Origin: CAYOBW01 sp964402115
GTDB taxonomy: Bacteria; Verrucomicrobiota; Kiritimatiellia; UBA8416; CAYOBW01
DNA length: 14,096 bases
Assembly: GCA_964402115.1 (NCBI GenBank)
Contig: CAYOBW010000185.1
Coordinates: 1 to 14,096 of the forward strand
Direction: 5' to 3'
Shown: positions 7,683 to 14,096 of the stretch, piece by piece
Layout of the letters: each line of letters starts with the position of its first letter
How positions within the stretch are numbered: the first letter of the stretch is position 1
Translations under genes and position numbers: made by a program
The notes under the pieces: model-generated
What the model was told of the DNA's origin: nothing
The model's database searches: none
The model's input: only the letters and a program-made list of their open reading frames with translations

Positions 7683-10600
7683 ATGGACCCCGTGAGCACA
7701 AAACCTTTTGTCCATCTGCACCTGCACACCAGCTACAGCCTGCTCGACGGCGCCTGCCGCATCGACAAGCTGATCGATGCCTGCGTCAAGGGCAACATGC
7801 CCGCCGTGGCGATGACGGACCACGGCGTCATGTACGGCACGATCGAGTTCTACAAGGCCGCCAAGAAGGCTGGCGTCCGCCCGATCATCGGGTGCGAGGT
7901 CTACATCACCCCCGGCTCGCGCCTCGAGCGCAAGGGCGGGGAGGAGCGGACGCCCAACCACCACCTCGTGCTGCTGGCCAGCGACAACGAGGGGTACCAG
8001 AACCTCATCCGGCTCGTCTCCCTCGCCCACCTCGAGGGGTACTACTACAAGCCCCGCATCGACCACGAGCTGCTGGCCCGGTACGCCAAGGGCCTGATCG
8101 GCCTGGCGGCTTGCGTCAAGGGCGAGGTCAACTATCCCCTCGTCCAGGGCGATGTCGAGGCCTCCGTCCGCATGGCCGGGCGCTATGCGGAGGTCCTCGG
8201 CAAGGACAACTTCTTCCTCGAGATCCAGGACCACGGCCTGCCCGAGCAGCACAAGATCAACCGCCAGCTCGGCGCGGTCAGCAAGCAGACCGGGCTGCCG
8301 ATCGTCGCCACCAACGACGTGCACTACCTGGAGAAGGCGCACGCCGCCGCCCACGAGGTGCTCCTCTGCCTGCAAACGCAGACGGTCATGTCGGACCCGA
8401 AGCGCCTGCGCTACGCCTCGCCGGAGTTCTATCTCAAGAGCCGCGCGGAGATGGAGCAGCTCTTCCGCGACTGGCCCGGCGTCCTCGACCGCACCAACGA
8501 GATCGCCGAACGCTGCAACGTGAAGTTCGACTTCGATTGCCTCCACTTCCCCGTCTACGAAGTCCCCAAGGGCTTCACGCAGCGCGAGTACCTGCGGCAT
8601 GTGGCGCTCGAAGGGGTCAAGCGGCTCTACCGCGTCCCCGATCCGCTGCACCCCGCCACCCCGCATGAAAAGGTGATCATCGAGCGCTTCGAGCACGAGT
8701 TCCAGGTCATCGAGACCACCCGCTTCATCAACTACTTCCTCGTGGTGTGGGACTTCATCCACTACGCCAAGCAGAACCGCATCCCCGTCGGCCCCGGCCG
8801 CGGCTCCGGCGGCGGCAGCCTGATGGCCTACGCGCTCGGCATCACGACCATCGACCCGCTGCACTACAACCTGATCTTCGAGCGCTTCCTCAATCCCCAG
8901 CGCGTGTCGCCGCCCGACTTCGACATCGACTTCTGCCAGTACCGCCGCGGCGAAGTGATCGACTACGTCAAGCGCAAGTACGGCGACGACAACTGCGCCC
9001 AGATCATCACCTTCGGCTCGCTCGGCGCCAAGACTGTCATCCGGGACGTGGGCCGCGTGCTCGAGATTCCTTACGGGCACTGCGACAAGCTCTCCAAGAT
9101 GGTGCCCGACGACCCCAAGATCACGCTGCACCGCGCCATGGAGGAGAACCCGGAGTTCAAGACCGCGTACGCGACGGACGAGGCGTGCAAGCGCATCATG
9201 GACTACGGGTTCGTGCTCGAGGGGCTGTACCGCAATCCCGGCATCCACGCCGCCGGCGTCGTGATCGGCGAGAAGCCGCTGATCGAGATCGTGCCGCTGA
9301 GCCAGGACAAGGACGGCCAGCGCATCACCCAGTTCTCGAAGTACGCCGTCGAGGACATCGGCCTGCTGAAGATGGACTTCCTGGGCCTGAAGACGCTCAC
9401 CGTCCTGCAGGAGGCCGTGGACCTCGTCAAGGAGACGCGCGGCGTCGCCATCGACCTGGAGCAGTTGCCCCTGGACGACAAGCCGACCTACGAGCTGCTG
9501 AGCCGCGGCGACACCGTCTGCGTGTTCCAGCTTGAAAGTACGGGCATGCGCGACCTGATCCGCCGCGTCAGCATGAACAGCGTCGAAGACCTGATCGCCA
9601 TGATCGCGCTCTACCGCCCCGGCCCGATGAACATGCTGCCGTCCTACGTCGAGCGCAAGAGCGGCCGCACCGCCGTCGAGTATGACCACCCGCTGCTGGA
9701 GCCGATCCTGCGGGAGACCTACGGCGTCATGGTTTACCAGGAGCAGGTGCAGCGGGCCGCCAACGTGCTGTCCGGCTACAGCCTGGGCGAGGCCGACATC
9801 CTGCGCCGCGCCATGGGCAAGAAGAAGCCCGAGGAGATGGCCAAGCAACGCGAGAAGTTCGTCACGGGCGCCAAGAGCCTGAACAACATCGACGCCAAGC
9901 TCGCGGGACGCATCTTCGACAACATGGAGAAGTTCGCCGAGTACGGCTTCAACAAGGCCCACAGCGCCGGCTACGCGATCATCTCCTACCAGACCGCCTA
10001 CCTGAAGGCCAACTACCCGCAGGCGTTCATGTCGGCCGTGCTTTCCTGCGAAATGGGCAACGCGGACAAGCTGCCCGTCTTCATTGCGGAAGCGACGACC
10101 ATGGGCCTGCCGATCCTGCCGCCGGACGTCAACGAGAGCCAGGTGCGTTTCAGCCCGGCGGAGAAGGGCATCCGCTTCGGGCTCGCCGGCATCAAGAACG
10201 TGGGCGAAGGCGCGGCCGCCGCGATCGTGGCCGAGCGGAAGCGCAAGGGCCCGTTCAAGGGGCTGGTGGATTTCTGCGCGCGCATGGACGGCCAGGTTGT
10301 CAACCGCAAGGTCGTGGAAACGCTGATCCGCTGCGGCGCCTTCGACGCCGTGGGCCACAACCGCGCCCGGCTTTTCGGCGGCATCGACTTCGCCATGGCG
10401 CGCGCCGCGTCAGCGCTGCGCGACAAGCAGGCGGGCCAGGGCAGCCTTTTCGATCTGCTGGGCGGCGGCGGCGGAGACAGCGCCTCCCCGGCCACCGCCA
10501 CCGACCGCGACCTGCCGGACTGCCCGCCGTGGCACGAGAGCGAACTGCTGGCGGGCGAGCGGGAGCTGCTCGGCGTCTACATGAGCGGCCACCCGCTGAC

Positions 10601-11255
10601 GCAGCAGGCCAGCCTCCTGCAGCGCTACCAGCTGACCACCGTGCACCAGCTTGCCGACCTGGCCGACGGCACCATCACCCGGCTCGGCGGCATCGTGTCC
10701 AGCTTCACCAAGCGCGTGACCAAGCAGTCCAAGGAGATGATGGCCATCCTGCAGCTCGAGGACCTGGACGGCTCCATCGAGGTGCTGGTCTTCCCGGAGG
10801 CGTTCCAGCAGTACGGCAGCCACATCGCCCCCGACCGCGCGGTCCTGGTTTGCGGCCAGGTGTCGCGGCGCGACGACCAGCCGAAACTGATCGCCTACGA
10901 GGTCTATCCGCTGGAGGACGCGCCCAAGCATTTCGCGAAGAAGGTCGGCATCCATGTGCCCACCGCCCGCGCGGCTGACGGCGGCCTGACTTTCGTCCGC
11001 GACACGCTGCGCAAGTTCCCCGGCACGGTGCCGGTCACGATCTGCCTCCAGTACCCCGGCGGCGAGAAAGTGTTCATCGACGCCGACCGCTCCTTCCGCG
11101 TGCTGCCCGACCAGGACTTCATCCAGGCCATCGAGCAGCAGCTCGGCGAGCACAGCGTCTACGTCACGGTGGCCACCAACCCCTGCCGCGTCGAACGCCA
11201 GGCCAAGCCCCGCTGGCGCGGCGGCAATAGCGGCGGCAACGGAGGCGGGGAGTAG
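7683..11255 (+). CDS. dnaE: DNA polymerase III alpha subunit (DnaE)
   Basis: This is the replicative polymerase catalytic subunit, which extends DNA within the polymerase III holoenzyme at the fork. It is 1190 residues, the usual DnaE1 length (E. coli about 1160), and complete. The N-terminal PHP domain starts with HLHLHTSYSLLDG (11-23) and keeps TDHG (45-48), GCEVY and TNDVHYL, the metal-ligand blocks that are degraded in E. coli but intact in many other bacteria. The catalytic aspartates are D414 and D416 in PDFDIDF (411-417) and D565 in KMDFLGLKTL. An internal clamp-binding motif, QGSLF (919-923), precedes a Gly-rich linker. The OB-fold region follows (TRLGGIVSSFTKRV onward), then a C-terminal tau-binding-type region. 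It lacks the embedded exonuclease of PolC. The ATG at 7683 is chosen because homology starts there; GTG at 7692 is possible. The open frame extends upstream to 7191, but that stretch is antisense to the neighbouring secreted-protein gene. Confidence 0.98.
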   Translation: MDPVSTKPFVHLHLHTSYSLLDGACRIDKLIDACVKGNMPAVAMTDHGVMYGTIEFYKAAKKAGVRPIIGCEVYITPGSRLERKGGEERTPNHHLVLLASDNEGYQNLIRLVSLAHLEGYYYKPRIDHELLARYAKGLIGLAACVKGEVNYPLVQGDVEASVRMAGRYAEVLGKDNFFLEIQDHGLPEQHKINRQLGAVSKQTGLPIVATNDVHYLEKAHAAAHEVLLCLQTQTVMSDPKRLRYASPEFYLKSRAEMEQLFRDWPGVLDRTNEIAERCNVKFDFDCLHFPVYEVPKGFTQREYLRHVALEGVKRLYRVPDPLHPATPHEKVIIERFEHEFQVIETTRFINYFLVVWDFIHYAKQNRIPVGPGRGSGGGSLMAYALGITTIDPLHYNLIFERFLNPQRVSPPDFDIDFCQYRRGEVIDYVKRKYGDDNCAQIITFGSLGAKTVIRDVGRVLEIPYGHCDKLSKMVPDDPKITLHRAMEENPEFKTAYATDEACKRIMDYGFVLEGLYRNPGIHAAGVVIGEKPLIEIVPLSQDKDGQRITQFSKYAVEDIGLLKMDFLGLKTLTVLQEAVDLVKETRGVAIDLEQLPLDDKPTYELLSRGDTVCVFQLESTGMRDLIRRVSMNSVEDLIAMIALYRPGPMNMLPSYVERKSGRTAVEYDHPLLEPILRETYGVMVYQEQVQRAANVLSGYSLGEADILRRAMGKKKPEEMAKQREKFVTGAKSLNNIDAKLAGRIFDNMEKFAEYGFNKAHSAGYAIISYQTAYLKANYPQAFMSAVLSCEMGNADKLPVFIAEATTMGLPILPPDVNESQVRFSPAEKGIRFGLAGIKNVGEGAAAAIVAERKRKGPFKGLVDFCARMDGQVVNRKVVETLIRCGAFDAVGHNRARLFGGIDFAMARAASALRDKQAGQGSLFDLLGGGGGDSASPATATDRDLPDCPPWHESELLAGERELLGVYMSGHPLTQQASLLQRYQLTTVHQLADLADGTITRLGGIVSSFTKRVTKQSKEMMAILQLEDLDGSIEVLVFPEAFQQYGSHIAPDRAVLVCGQVSRRDDQPKLIAYEVYPLEDAPKHFAKKVGIHVPTARAADGGLTFVRDTLRKFPGTVPVTICLQYPGGEKVFIDADRSFRVLPDQDFIQAIEQQLGEHSVYVTVATNPCRVERQAKPRWRGGNSGGNGGGE

Positions 11256-11310
11256 CGCGGCCATGCGGCCCGCGCGCAGGGGCACACCGGGCGCGAGCCG
11301 CCTCCCCGTG

Positions 11311-11332
11311 GGTCGGGCATTCCTGCCCGACC
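11311..11332. repeat. REP-like hairpin 1 downstream of dnaE
   Basis: GGTCGGGCA (11311-11319) and TGCCCGACC (11324-11332) form a perfect 9-bp stem with a TTCC loop. It lies 56 bases after the dnaE stop and could double as a transcription-end structure, but no U-tract follows. It is the inverted partner of the hairpin at 11364-11385. No GTAG or GGAG foot is adjacent, so it belongs to a different family from the hairpins at the right end. Confidence 0.7.
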
Positions 11333-11363
11333 AGGCCGCGCGACCGATCCTGTCGCCGCTCCC

Positions 11364-11385
11364 GGTCGGCCAGGAATGGCCGACC
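11364..11385. repeat. REP-like hairpin 2 downstream of dnaE, inverted partner
   Basis: GGTCGGCCA (11364-11372) and TGGCCGACC (11377-11385) form a perfect 9-bp stem with a GGAA loop. Read on the other strand it is hairpin 1 with one stem pair switched from G-C to C-G, the same TTCC loop and the same extra G before GGTCGG. The two are 31 bases apart in opposite orientation, like a REP pair (BIME). Confidence 0.7.
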
Positions 11386-11649
11386 CGCTTTGGCGCCGAC
11401 CCAACGACCGGCGTCATGGCGGCGAGGGGGCGAACCTACCTTGCACACCAGCGTGCGATGCTCCTATCTGCTGCTGCCGACAACCATTTCAATGCCTGCG
11501 ATTGATCCGAACCCCAAGCCGTCAAACGCAGGCGCAAGAACTACCACCTGCGCACCAAACCCCGCCACCAAATGGGCAATCTCCCGCACCGGAACCGCCC
11601 AAAATGATACCCCTTAACCAAGCGCCATTCAGACCCCTATGCCCTCGGG
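11386..11649. other. Intergenic stretch, no gene seen
   Basis: This is the remainder of the 394-base gap between dnaE and the hypothetical gene. It is visibly less GC-rich than dnaE. Its short open frames lack ribosome sites and recognisable protein character. A small dyad, GCCCT-cgggct-AGGGC (11641-11656), spans the stop codon of the minus-strand gene and may be a weak transcription-end hairpin. Confidence 0.5.
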
Positions 11650-12480
11650 CTAGGGCGACGGCGGGGGCAACCGCGTGTCGCTGTCCTGCAAGGGCTTGGG
11701 CGCAAAATAGAGGTCCAGGACCGTTTTTTCTTCAACCGTAACACCGGCGGACTTTGTTTGATTGAACGTGGCTTCGGCAAACGGTTCGCCACCCAGGTAC
11801 TCCCATTTCTTGCCGGCAATGATGAAGCCCGTGTAGGGTCCGACGTCCTGGAGTTGGTAATCCACGGCATACTCCCCATCGGGCGCATGCGTCAGCGCCA
11901 TCAGCGTTTCCCAGCAGTTGCCCCCCACCGGCACCGGCTGCCACACATGCTTGGCATCCTCCACTTCCATCGTGTGCACCGGATCGTGGATGCCGAAGAA
12001 ACAGAGGATCTTGGCATCCGTCGGGATGCGCGGGGCGGAGGAAGACTGGGGACAGTCGCCATTGCCGGACGCGGTCTCTGTCGGCATGACCGGTGTGATC
12101 ATCAGCAGGTAGGGTTCAACCCAGCCCGTTTCGATCTGGGGTCGCACCCGTTCGCCATTGGTCATGTTGTACTCCCAGACCTGCATGCTCGCGTTCTTCC
12201 GGGTGCCCTTTTGCAGAATGACGGACGATGGACCGACCCCGGACGGATCCATCTCGATGGGCGCGCGCTCGGAGCGCACCTGCTCGGTAAACTGGTTGCC
12301 GGAGTTGTCGGCCAACAGGGTGGACTGGATCTCCAACTCGAATCGCCAGATGCGGGCGAAGTGGGGTATTGGTGACAGGCAAATTATCTGCACATTTATC
12401 GGGAAAAGGGAAGTGCTCGCGGCTTCCTTTATGCAGAGGCCGGGCAAGGGGCCCGACTGCAGCAAGGAGTGAGCACCCAT
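11650..12480 (-). CDS. Hypothetical protein, probably 5'-truncated
   Basis: This 276-residue frame (from ATG 12480) is not recognised. From about HFARIWRFELEIQ onward it reads like real protein, with hydrophilic and aromatic mixtures such as KHVWQPVPVGGNCWETL, YQLQDVGPYTGFIIAGKKWEYLGG and TVLDLYFAPKPLQD. The first 40 residues look unlike a normal start: there is no Shine-Dalgarno, no proper signal peptide, and the ATG overlaps the start codon of the transposase on the other strand. No in-frame ATG, GTG or TTG further in has a ribosome site. The simplest reading is a gene whose 5' part was lost or replaced at the transposase junction. Base composition is lower in G+C than dnaE, which fits a separate origin. 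The C-terminus is Pro-rich (RLPPPSP). It may be a non-functional remnant. Confidence 0.5.
   Translation of the reverse strand: MGAHSLLQSGPLPGLCIKEAASTSLFPINVQIICLSPIPHFARIWRFELEIQSTLLADNSGNQFTEQVRSERAPIEMDPSGVGPSSVILQKGTRKNASMQVWEYNMTNGERVRPQIETGWVEPYLLMITPVMPTETASGNGDCPQSSSAPRIPTDAKILCFFGIHDPVHTMEVEDAKHVWQPVPVGGNCWETLMALTHAPDGEYAVDYQLQDVGPYTGFIIAGKKWEYLGGEPFAEATFNQTKSAGVTVEEKTVLDLYFAPKPLQDSDTRLPPPSP
12464..12469 (+). promoter_or_regulatory. Ribosome binding site of the transposase gene
   Basis: AAGGAG lies 9 bases before the ATG at 12479 and decides the start. An interrupted stem-loop sits just upstream: TGCAG (12432-12436) pairs with CTGCA (12457-12461), and CGGGC (12441-12445) with GCCCG (12451-12455). 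It ends 2 bases before the site and could limit translation. An AT-richer stretch at 12375-12410 may hold the promoter, but no clear boxes stand out. Confidence 0.55.
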
Positions 12481-13426
12481 GCGCCATCCGCGACTCAAGC
12501 CCAGCGGTCGGGACGTCTTCTACCACACCTACAACCGCGTCGCCGGCGATCCGGGCGACCGGCCCTTCGCCGAGGTCGAGAAGGAGCACTTCGTCTCCCT
12601 GCTGCACAAGCTATCGCAACTCTATGTCGTTGAGGTGGTTGGCTATACGGTCATGTCCAACCACTTCCACATCGTCCTCTTCGCGCCGGCTGAACCACCC
12701 TCCGAGGAGGAGACCTGCGCACGGTACAACGCCTACTATGGGAAGCAGCACGCACTGCAGCCGGGCACCGAAACCTGCAGGGCTGCGGCTGAGCAGCTGC
12801 GCGACATCAGCTGGTTCATGCACGACCTCCAGCACCAATTCTCCTGCTGGTTCAACCGCACGCGTCCCATCCGTCGCCGGGGAGCGCTCTGGGCCGGGCG
12901 CTTCAAGCACACGCTGCTGGAGGAAGGGGTGGCGGTCTGGGACTGCTGGCAGTACATCGCCCTGAATCCCGTCCGGGCTGGGCTGGTCGTCGATCCCGCC
13001 GACTACCGTTTCAGCGACTTCGGCGCCTGGTGCGGGTCGAAACGCCATCCCTTTGCCGCCAACCTGGAGGCGCACATCATGCCGTGCTTCAAGGGGTTAC
13101 TGCATGTGCTCGACCAGCAGGCCCTGCACACGCGTTTCCGTGAGGCCTTCGCCTGGCAGATGAACCGCCGCCAGACACGGGACGTGGCCGAGGCAGCGAT
13201 CAAGGCTGCCGGCGAGCCCCTGCCTTTCAGCACAGTCGCCACGCGGCGCATGCGCTACTGGGCCGATGGGTTGGTGATCGGCTCGCGGCGGTTCGTCACC
13301 GAGATCATGTCAGCGGCTCGCGGTGCGGAGCACCTCGGCAAGCGCCGTTTCGCCGTCGCGCAGGACGCCGCCCTCGCCGGGGTCGAACTGGTCTGCTACA
13401 AGCGGCTGCGCAACCTGACGCTGTAG
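12479..13426 (+). CDS. REP-associated (RAYT-type) transposase, HUH/Y1-like
   Basis: This 315-residue protein belongs to the IS200-like Y1 transposase superfamily, RAYT branch, whose members bind and cut REP hairpins. It opens with GRDVFYHTYNR (10-20), the usual first strand. The HUH motif is H62-F63-H64 in YTVMSNHFHIVLF. Further family blocks are GALWAGRFKHTLLEE (135-149) and CWQYIALNPVRAGLV (156-170). The long C-terminal part holds RYWADGLVIGSRRFVTEIM (259-277), which I know from the larger RAYT-like proteins of PVC bacteria. The helix that should carry the nucleophilic Tyr reads LQHQFSCWFN (117-126), with Phe at both aromatic positions (F121, F125) and no Tyr. The protein may therefore be inactive for cleavage or use another residue. 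REP-like hairpins with GTAG or GGAG feet lie 400-600 bases downstream, as expected for a RAYT locus. No IS200 ends or accessory TnpB gene are seen. Confidence 0.88.
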   Translation: MRHPRLKPSGRDVFYHTYNRVAGDPGDRPFAEVEKEHFVSLLHKLSQLYVVEVVGYTVMSNHFHIVLFAPAEPPSEEETCARYNAYYGKQHALQPGTETCRAAAEQLRDISWFMHDLQHQFSCWFNRTRPIRRRGALWAGRFKHTLLEEGVAVWDCWQYIALNPVRAGLVVDPADYRFSDFGAWCGSKRHPFAANLEAHIMPCFKGLLHVLDQQALHTRFREAFAWQMNRRQTRDVAEAAIKAAGEPLPFSTVATRRMRYWADGLVIGSRRFVTEIMSAARGAEHLGKRRFAVAQDAALAGVELVCYKRLRNLTL

Positions 13427-13452
13427 CCGCGCCACTTCGCAGCACGGGTGAT

Positions 13453-13482
13453 TCAGCCGCCGACACATCGTCGGCCGGCTGA
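13453..13482. terminator. Strong hairpin after the transposase gene
   Basis: TCAGCCGCCGAC (13453-13464) pairs over 12 bp with GTCGGC-c-GGCTGA (13470-13482), with one bulged C at 13476 and an ACATC loop. It begins 26 bases after the transposase stop. There is no U-tract, so it is either a transcription-end or mRNA-protecting structure, or a recombination or recognition hairpin of the element. Confidence 0.45.
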
Positions 13483-13629
13483 TGGCTGTCCGCCGCTTCC
13501 ACGGACAACTCGTCAACACCCTCTTCCCGTCCCCTGCGCCGCCCGCACGGCTGGCGCGCACGCGGACGCTTCGCTGCCAACCCTTCCGAGCAGTCTCTAC
13601 CCCCCCCCTTCCACTGAATCTCGCCGCCC
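13483..13629. other. Non-coding stretch, nothing recognised
   Basis: This C-rich stretch includes a run of nine C at 13600-13608. I see no ribosome site, protein-like frame or strong dyad. It is the left part of a 670-base gene-free end of the window; the remainder is covered by the repeat entries to its right. Confidence 0.5.
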
Positions 13630-13680
13630 ATAGTGTCCCCCCCAAGTACCGCGACACTATTTGCCCGACACTATTTGCCC
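13630..13680. repeat. Inverted and tandem ATAGTGTC/GACACTAT repeats
   Basis: ATAGTGTC (13630-13637) is the exact inverse of GACACTAT at 13653-13660 and at 13667-13674. The last two belong to a 14-base unit, GACACTATTTGCCC, present twice in direct tandem (13653-13666 and 13667-13680). The local sequence is AT-richer than its surroundings. Such an arrangement could be a protein-binding site or a recombination end. Confidence 0.65.
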
Positions 13681-13698
13681 GAATCACCAATCACCTGG

Positions 13699-13732
13699 CA
13701 CCGGTCCGCACCGGTCCGCGGACACCGGTCCG
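13699..13732. repeat. Three copies of CACCGGTCCG
   Basis: Exact copies lie at 13699-13708, 13709-13718 and 13723-13732. The first two are adjacent, and a CGGA spacer precedes the third. GTCCGCGGAC (13714-13723) is a perfect palindrome across the second copy and the spacer. An alternating CG run follows at 13731-13741. Confidence 0.6.
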
Positions 13733-13760
13733 CGCGCGCGCGTGGTGTCGGTTACCTCTA

Positions 13761-13778
13761 CCGGCCGGGGCCGGCCGG
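13761..13778. repeat. Duplicated CCGGCCGG palindrome
   Basis: Two copies of the self-complementary CCGGCCGG (13761-13768 and 13771-13778) flank GG. They are direct and inverted repeats at once. This may be chance in such GC-rich sequence, but it sits between other short repeats. Confidence 0.4.
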
Positions 13779-13835
13779 CTCCAGCGCCATCAGCGCTCCC
13801 ACCATTCGCCGCCGGTGGCGCTCGAAAGAAGAAGC

Positions 13836-13859
13836 CCACGCCCTGGCGGGCGCGGCTAC
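13836..13859 (-). repeat. REP-like hairpin A with GTAG foot
   Basis: On the minus strand GTAG (13859-13856) leads directly into CCGCGCCC, a GCCA loop and GGGCGTGG: an 8-bp stem with one G-T pair. A 5' GTAG or GGAG foot followed by a hairpin is the known signature of REP elements recognised by RAYT proteins. It lies about 410 bases after the RAYT stop. Confidence 0.7.
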
Positions 13860-13888
13860 GTGGGCCGTTGGCCGTCTCCCGTCAACCC

Positions 13889-13912
13889 GTGGCCGCGGGC
13901 GCCAGCCCGTGG
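13889..13912 (+). repeat. REP-like hairpin B with GTGG foot
   Basis: GTGG (13889-13892), then CCGCGGGC, a GCCA loop and GCCCGTGG (to 13912). It has the same loop, the same outer stem and the same G-T pair position as hairpin A, but two inner pairs are switched from C-G to G-C. The foot differs from GTAG by one base. It lies in opposite orientation to A. Confidence 0.65.
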
Positions 13913-13959
13913 CTGCCGCGTTGCTGACAGATGAAAGGCGGCGGCGGGCCTTCATCCTT

Positions 13960-13983
13960 GTAGCCCCCGCGGTGACGCGGGGG
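13960..13983 (+). repeat. REP-like hairpin C with GTAG foot
   Basis: GTAG (13960-13963), then CCCCCGCG, a GTGA loop and CGCGGGGG (to 13983): a perfect 8-bp stem. The geometry (foot directly joined to an 8-bp stem and 4-base loop) matches hairpins A and B. The GTAG feet of A and C face each other, 100 bases apart. Confidence 0.7.
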
Positions 13984-14026
13984 ACAGGCCGCTTGCCGAT
14001 GCCGTCCGCCGCCGTCCGTCACCCCC

Positions 14027-14050
14027 GGAGCGGAACGCTTTGGCGTTCCG
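14027..14050 (+). repeat. REP-like hairpin D with GGAG foot
   Basis: GGAG (14027-14030), then CGGAACGC, a TTTG loop and GCGTTCCG (to 14050): a perfect 8-bp stem with the same geometry as A-C. GGAG is the other known RAYT-REP foot. Two small dyads follow: TTGATG-cgatc-CATCAA (14056-14072) and the palindrome GACACGTGTC (14083-14092), at the very end of the window. Confidence 0.65.
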
Positions 14051-14096
14051 GCTGCTTGATGCGATCCATCAACCCGCTCCAGGACACGTGTCAAAA

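Noticed and set aside
4216..7695. 1159-residue open frame on the plus strand, antisense to the secreted repeat protein
   Set aside because: It is Arg/Gly/Pro/Ala/His-rich with no domains, typical of shadow frames in GC-rich DNA. The minus-strand frame has a signal peptide, ribosome site and recognisable domains.
7566..10358. 930-residue open frame on the minus strand, antisense to dnaE
   Set aside because: Its Val/Leu/Asp/His-rich low-complexity composition mirrors dnaE codons; dnaE is certain on the plus strand.
12116..12607. 163-residue minus-strand frame across the transposase start
   Set aside because: It overlaps both the hypothetical gene and the transposase in another frame and has no protein character or ribosome site.
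13699..13732. CRISPR-like array
   Set aside because: The repeats are only 10 bases, two are adjacent with no spacer, and no cas gene is present.
13482..13934. Open frames of 88-150 residues at the right end
   Set aside because: They run straight through tandem repeats and hairpins, are Arg/Pro-rich, and lack ribosome sites.

Overview
The window is GC-rich bacterial DNA (about two thirds G+C by eye). It probably comes from the PVC group, most likely a Verrucomicrobiota or Kiritimatiellota relative. No rRNA or single-copy marker fixes the taxon. The inference rests on four things: a secreted formylglycine sulfatase; a large secreted Ig/TIG protein with a PPC-like module of the 'GGTSLWYAWTAP' kind and a 'LETSADLKRWRPV...FYRGR' C-terminus, both common in Verrucomicrobiota-type proteomes; a long RAYT-type transposase; and many small palindromes between genes.

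Layout. Positions 1-256 are non-coding and hold a palindromic REP-like repeat. On the minus strand, read from right to left, lie four co-directional genes: a 1256-residue secreted repeat protein (7569-3799), a radical SAM/SPASM enzyme (3626-2160), a 96-residue peptide with a C-x4-C-C motif (2030-1740), and a secreted sulfatase (1657-257). Gaps between them are 172, 129 and 82 bases, so they could be one transcription unit or several. On the plus strand, diverging from the repeat protein across a 113-base gap, is dnaE (7683-11255), the replicative DNA polymerase III alpha subunit. It is a complete core gene.

Right of dnaE the region looks accessory. A 394-base gap carries two inverted tetraloop hairpins that differ by one compensated base pair. 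Next comes an unrecognised minus-strand gene that appears to have lost its 5' end. Its only ATG near the 5' end of the frame overlaps the start codon of a plus-strand REP-associated (HUH/Y1-like) transposase (12479-13426). The last 670 bases have no credible gene but are packed with short repeats. They include four hairpins with 8-bp stems and 4-nt loops, three of them preceded by GTAG or GGAG, the foot sequence known for RAYT-recognised REP elements.

Two ideas deserve follow-up. First, the radical SAM/SPASM enzyme with an N-terminal extension next to a small Cys-containing ORF may be a RiPP-type maturase and its substrate; an alternative is that the enzyme serves the nearby sulfatase. Second, the RAYT and its hairpins form a local REP system, with compensatory stem changes and a transposase that seems to have Phe where the catalytic Tyr is expected.
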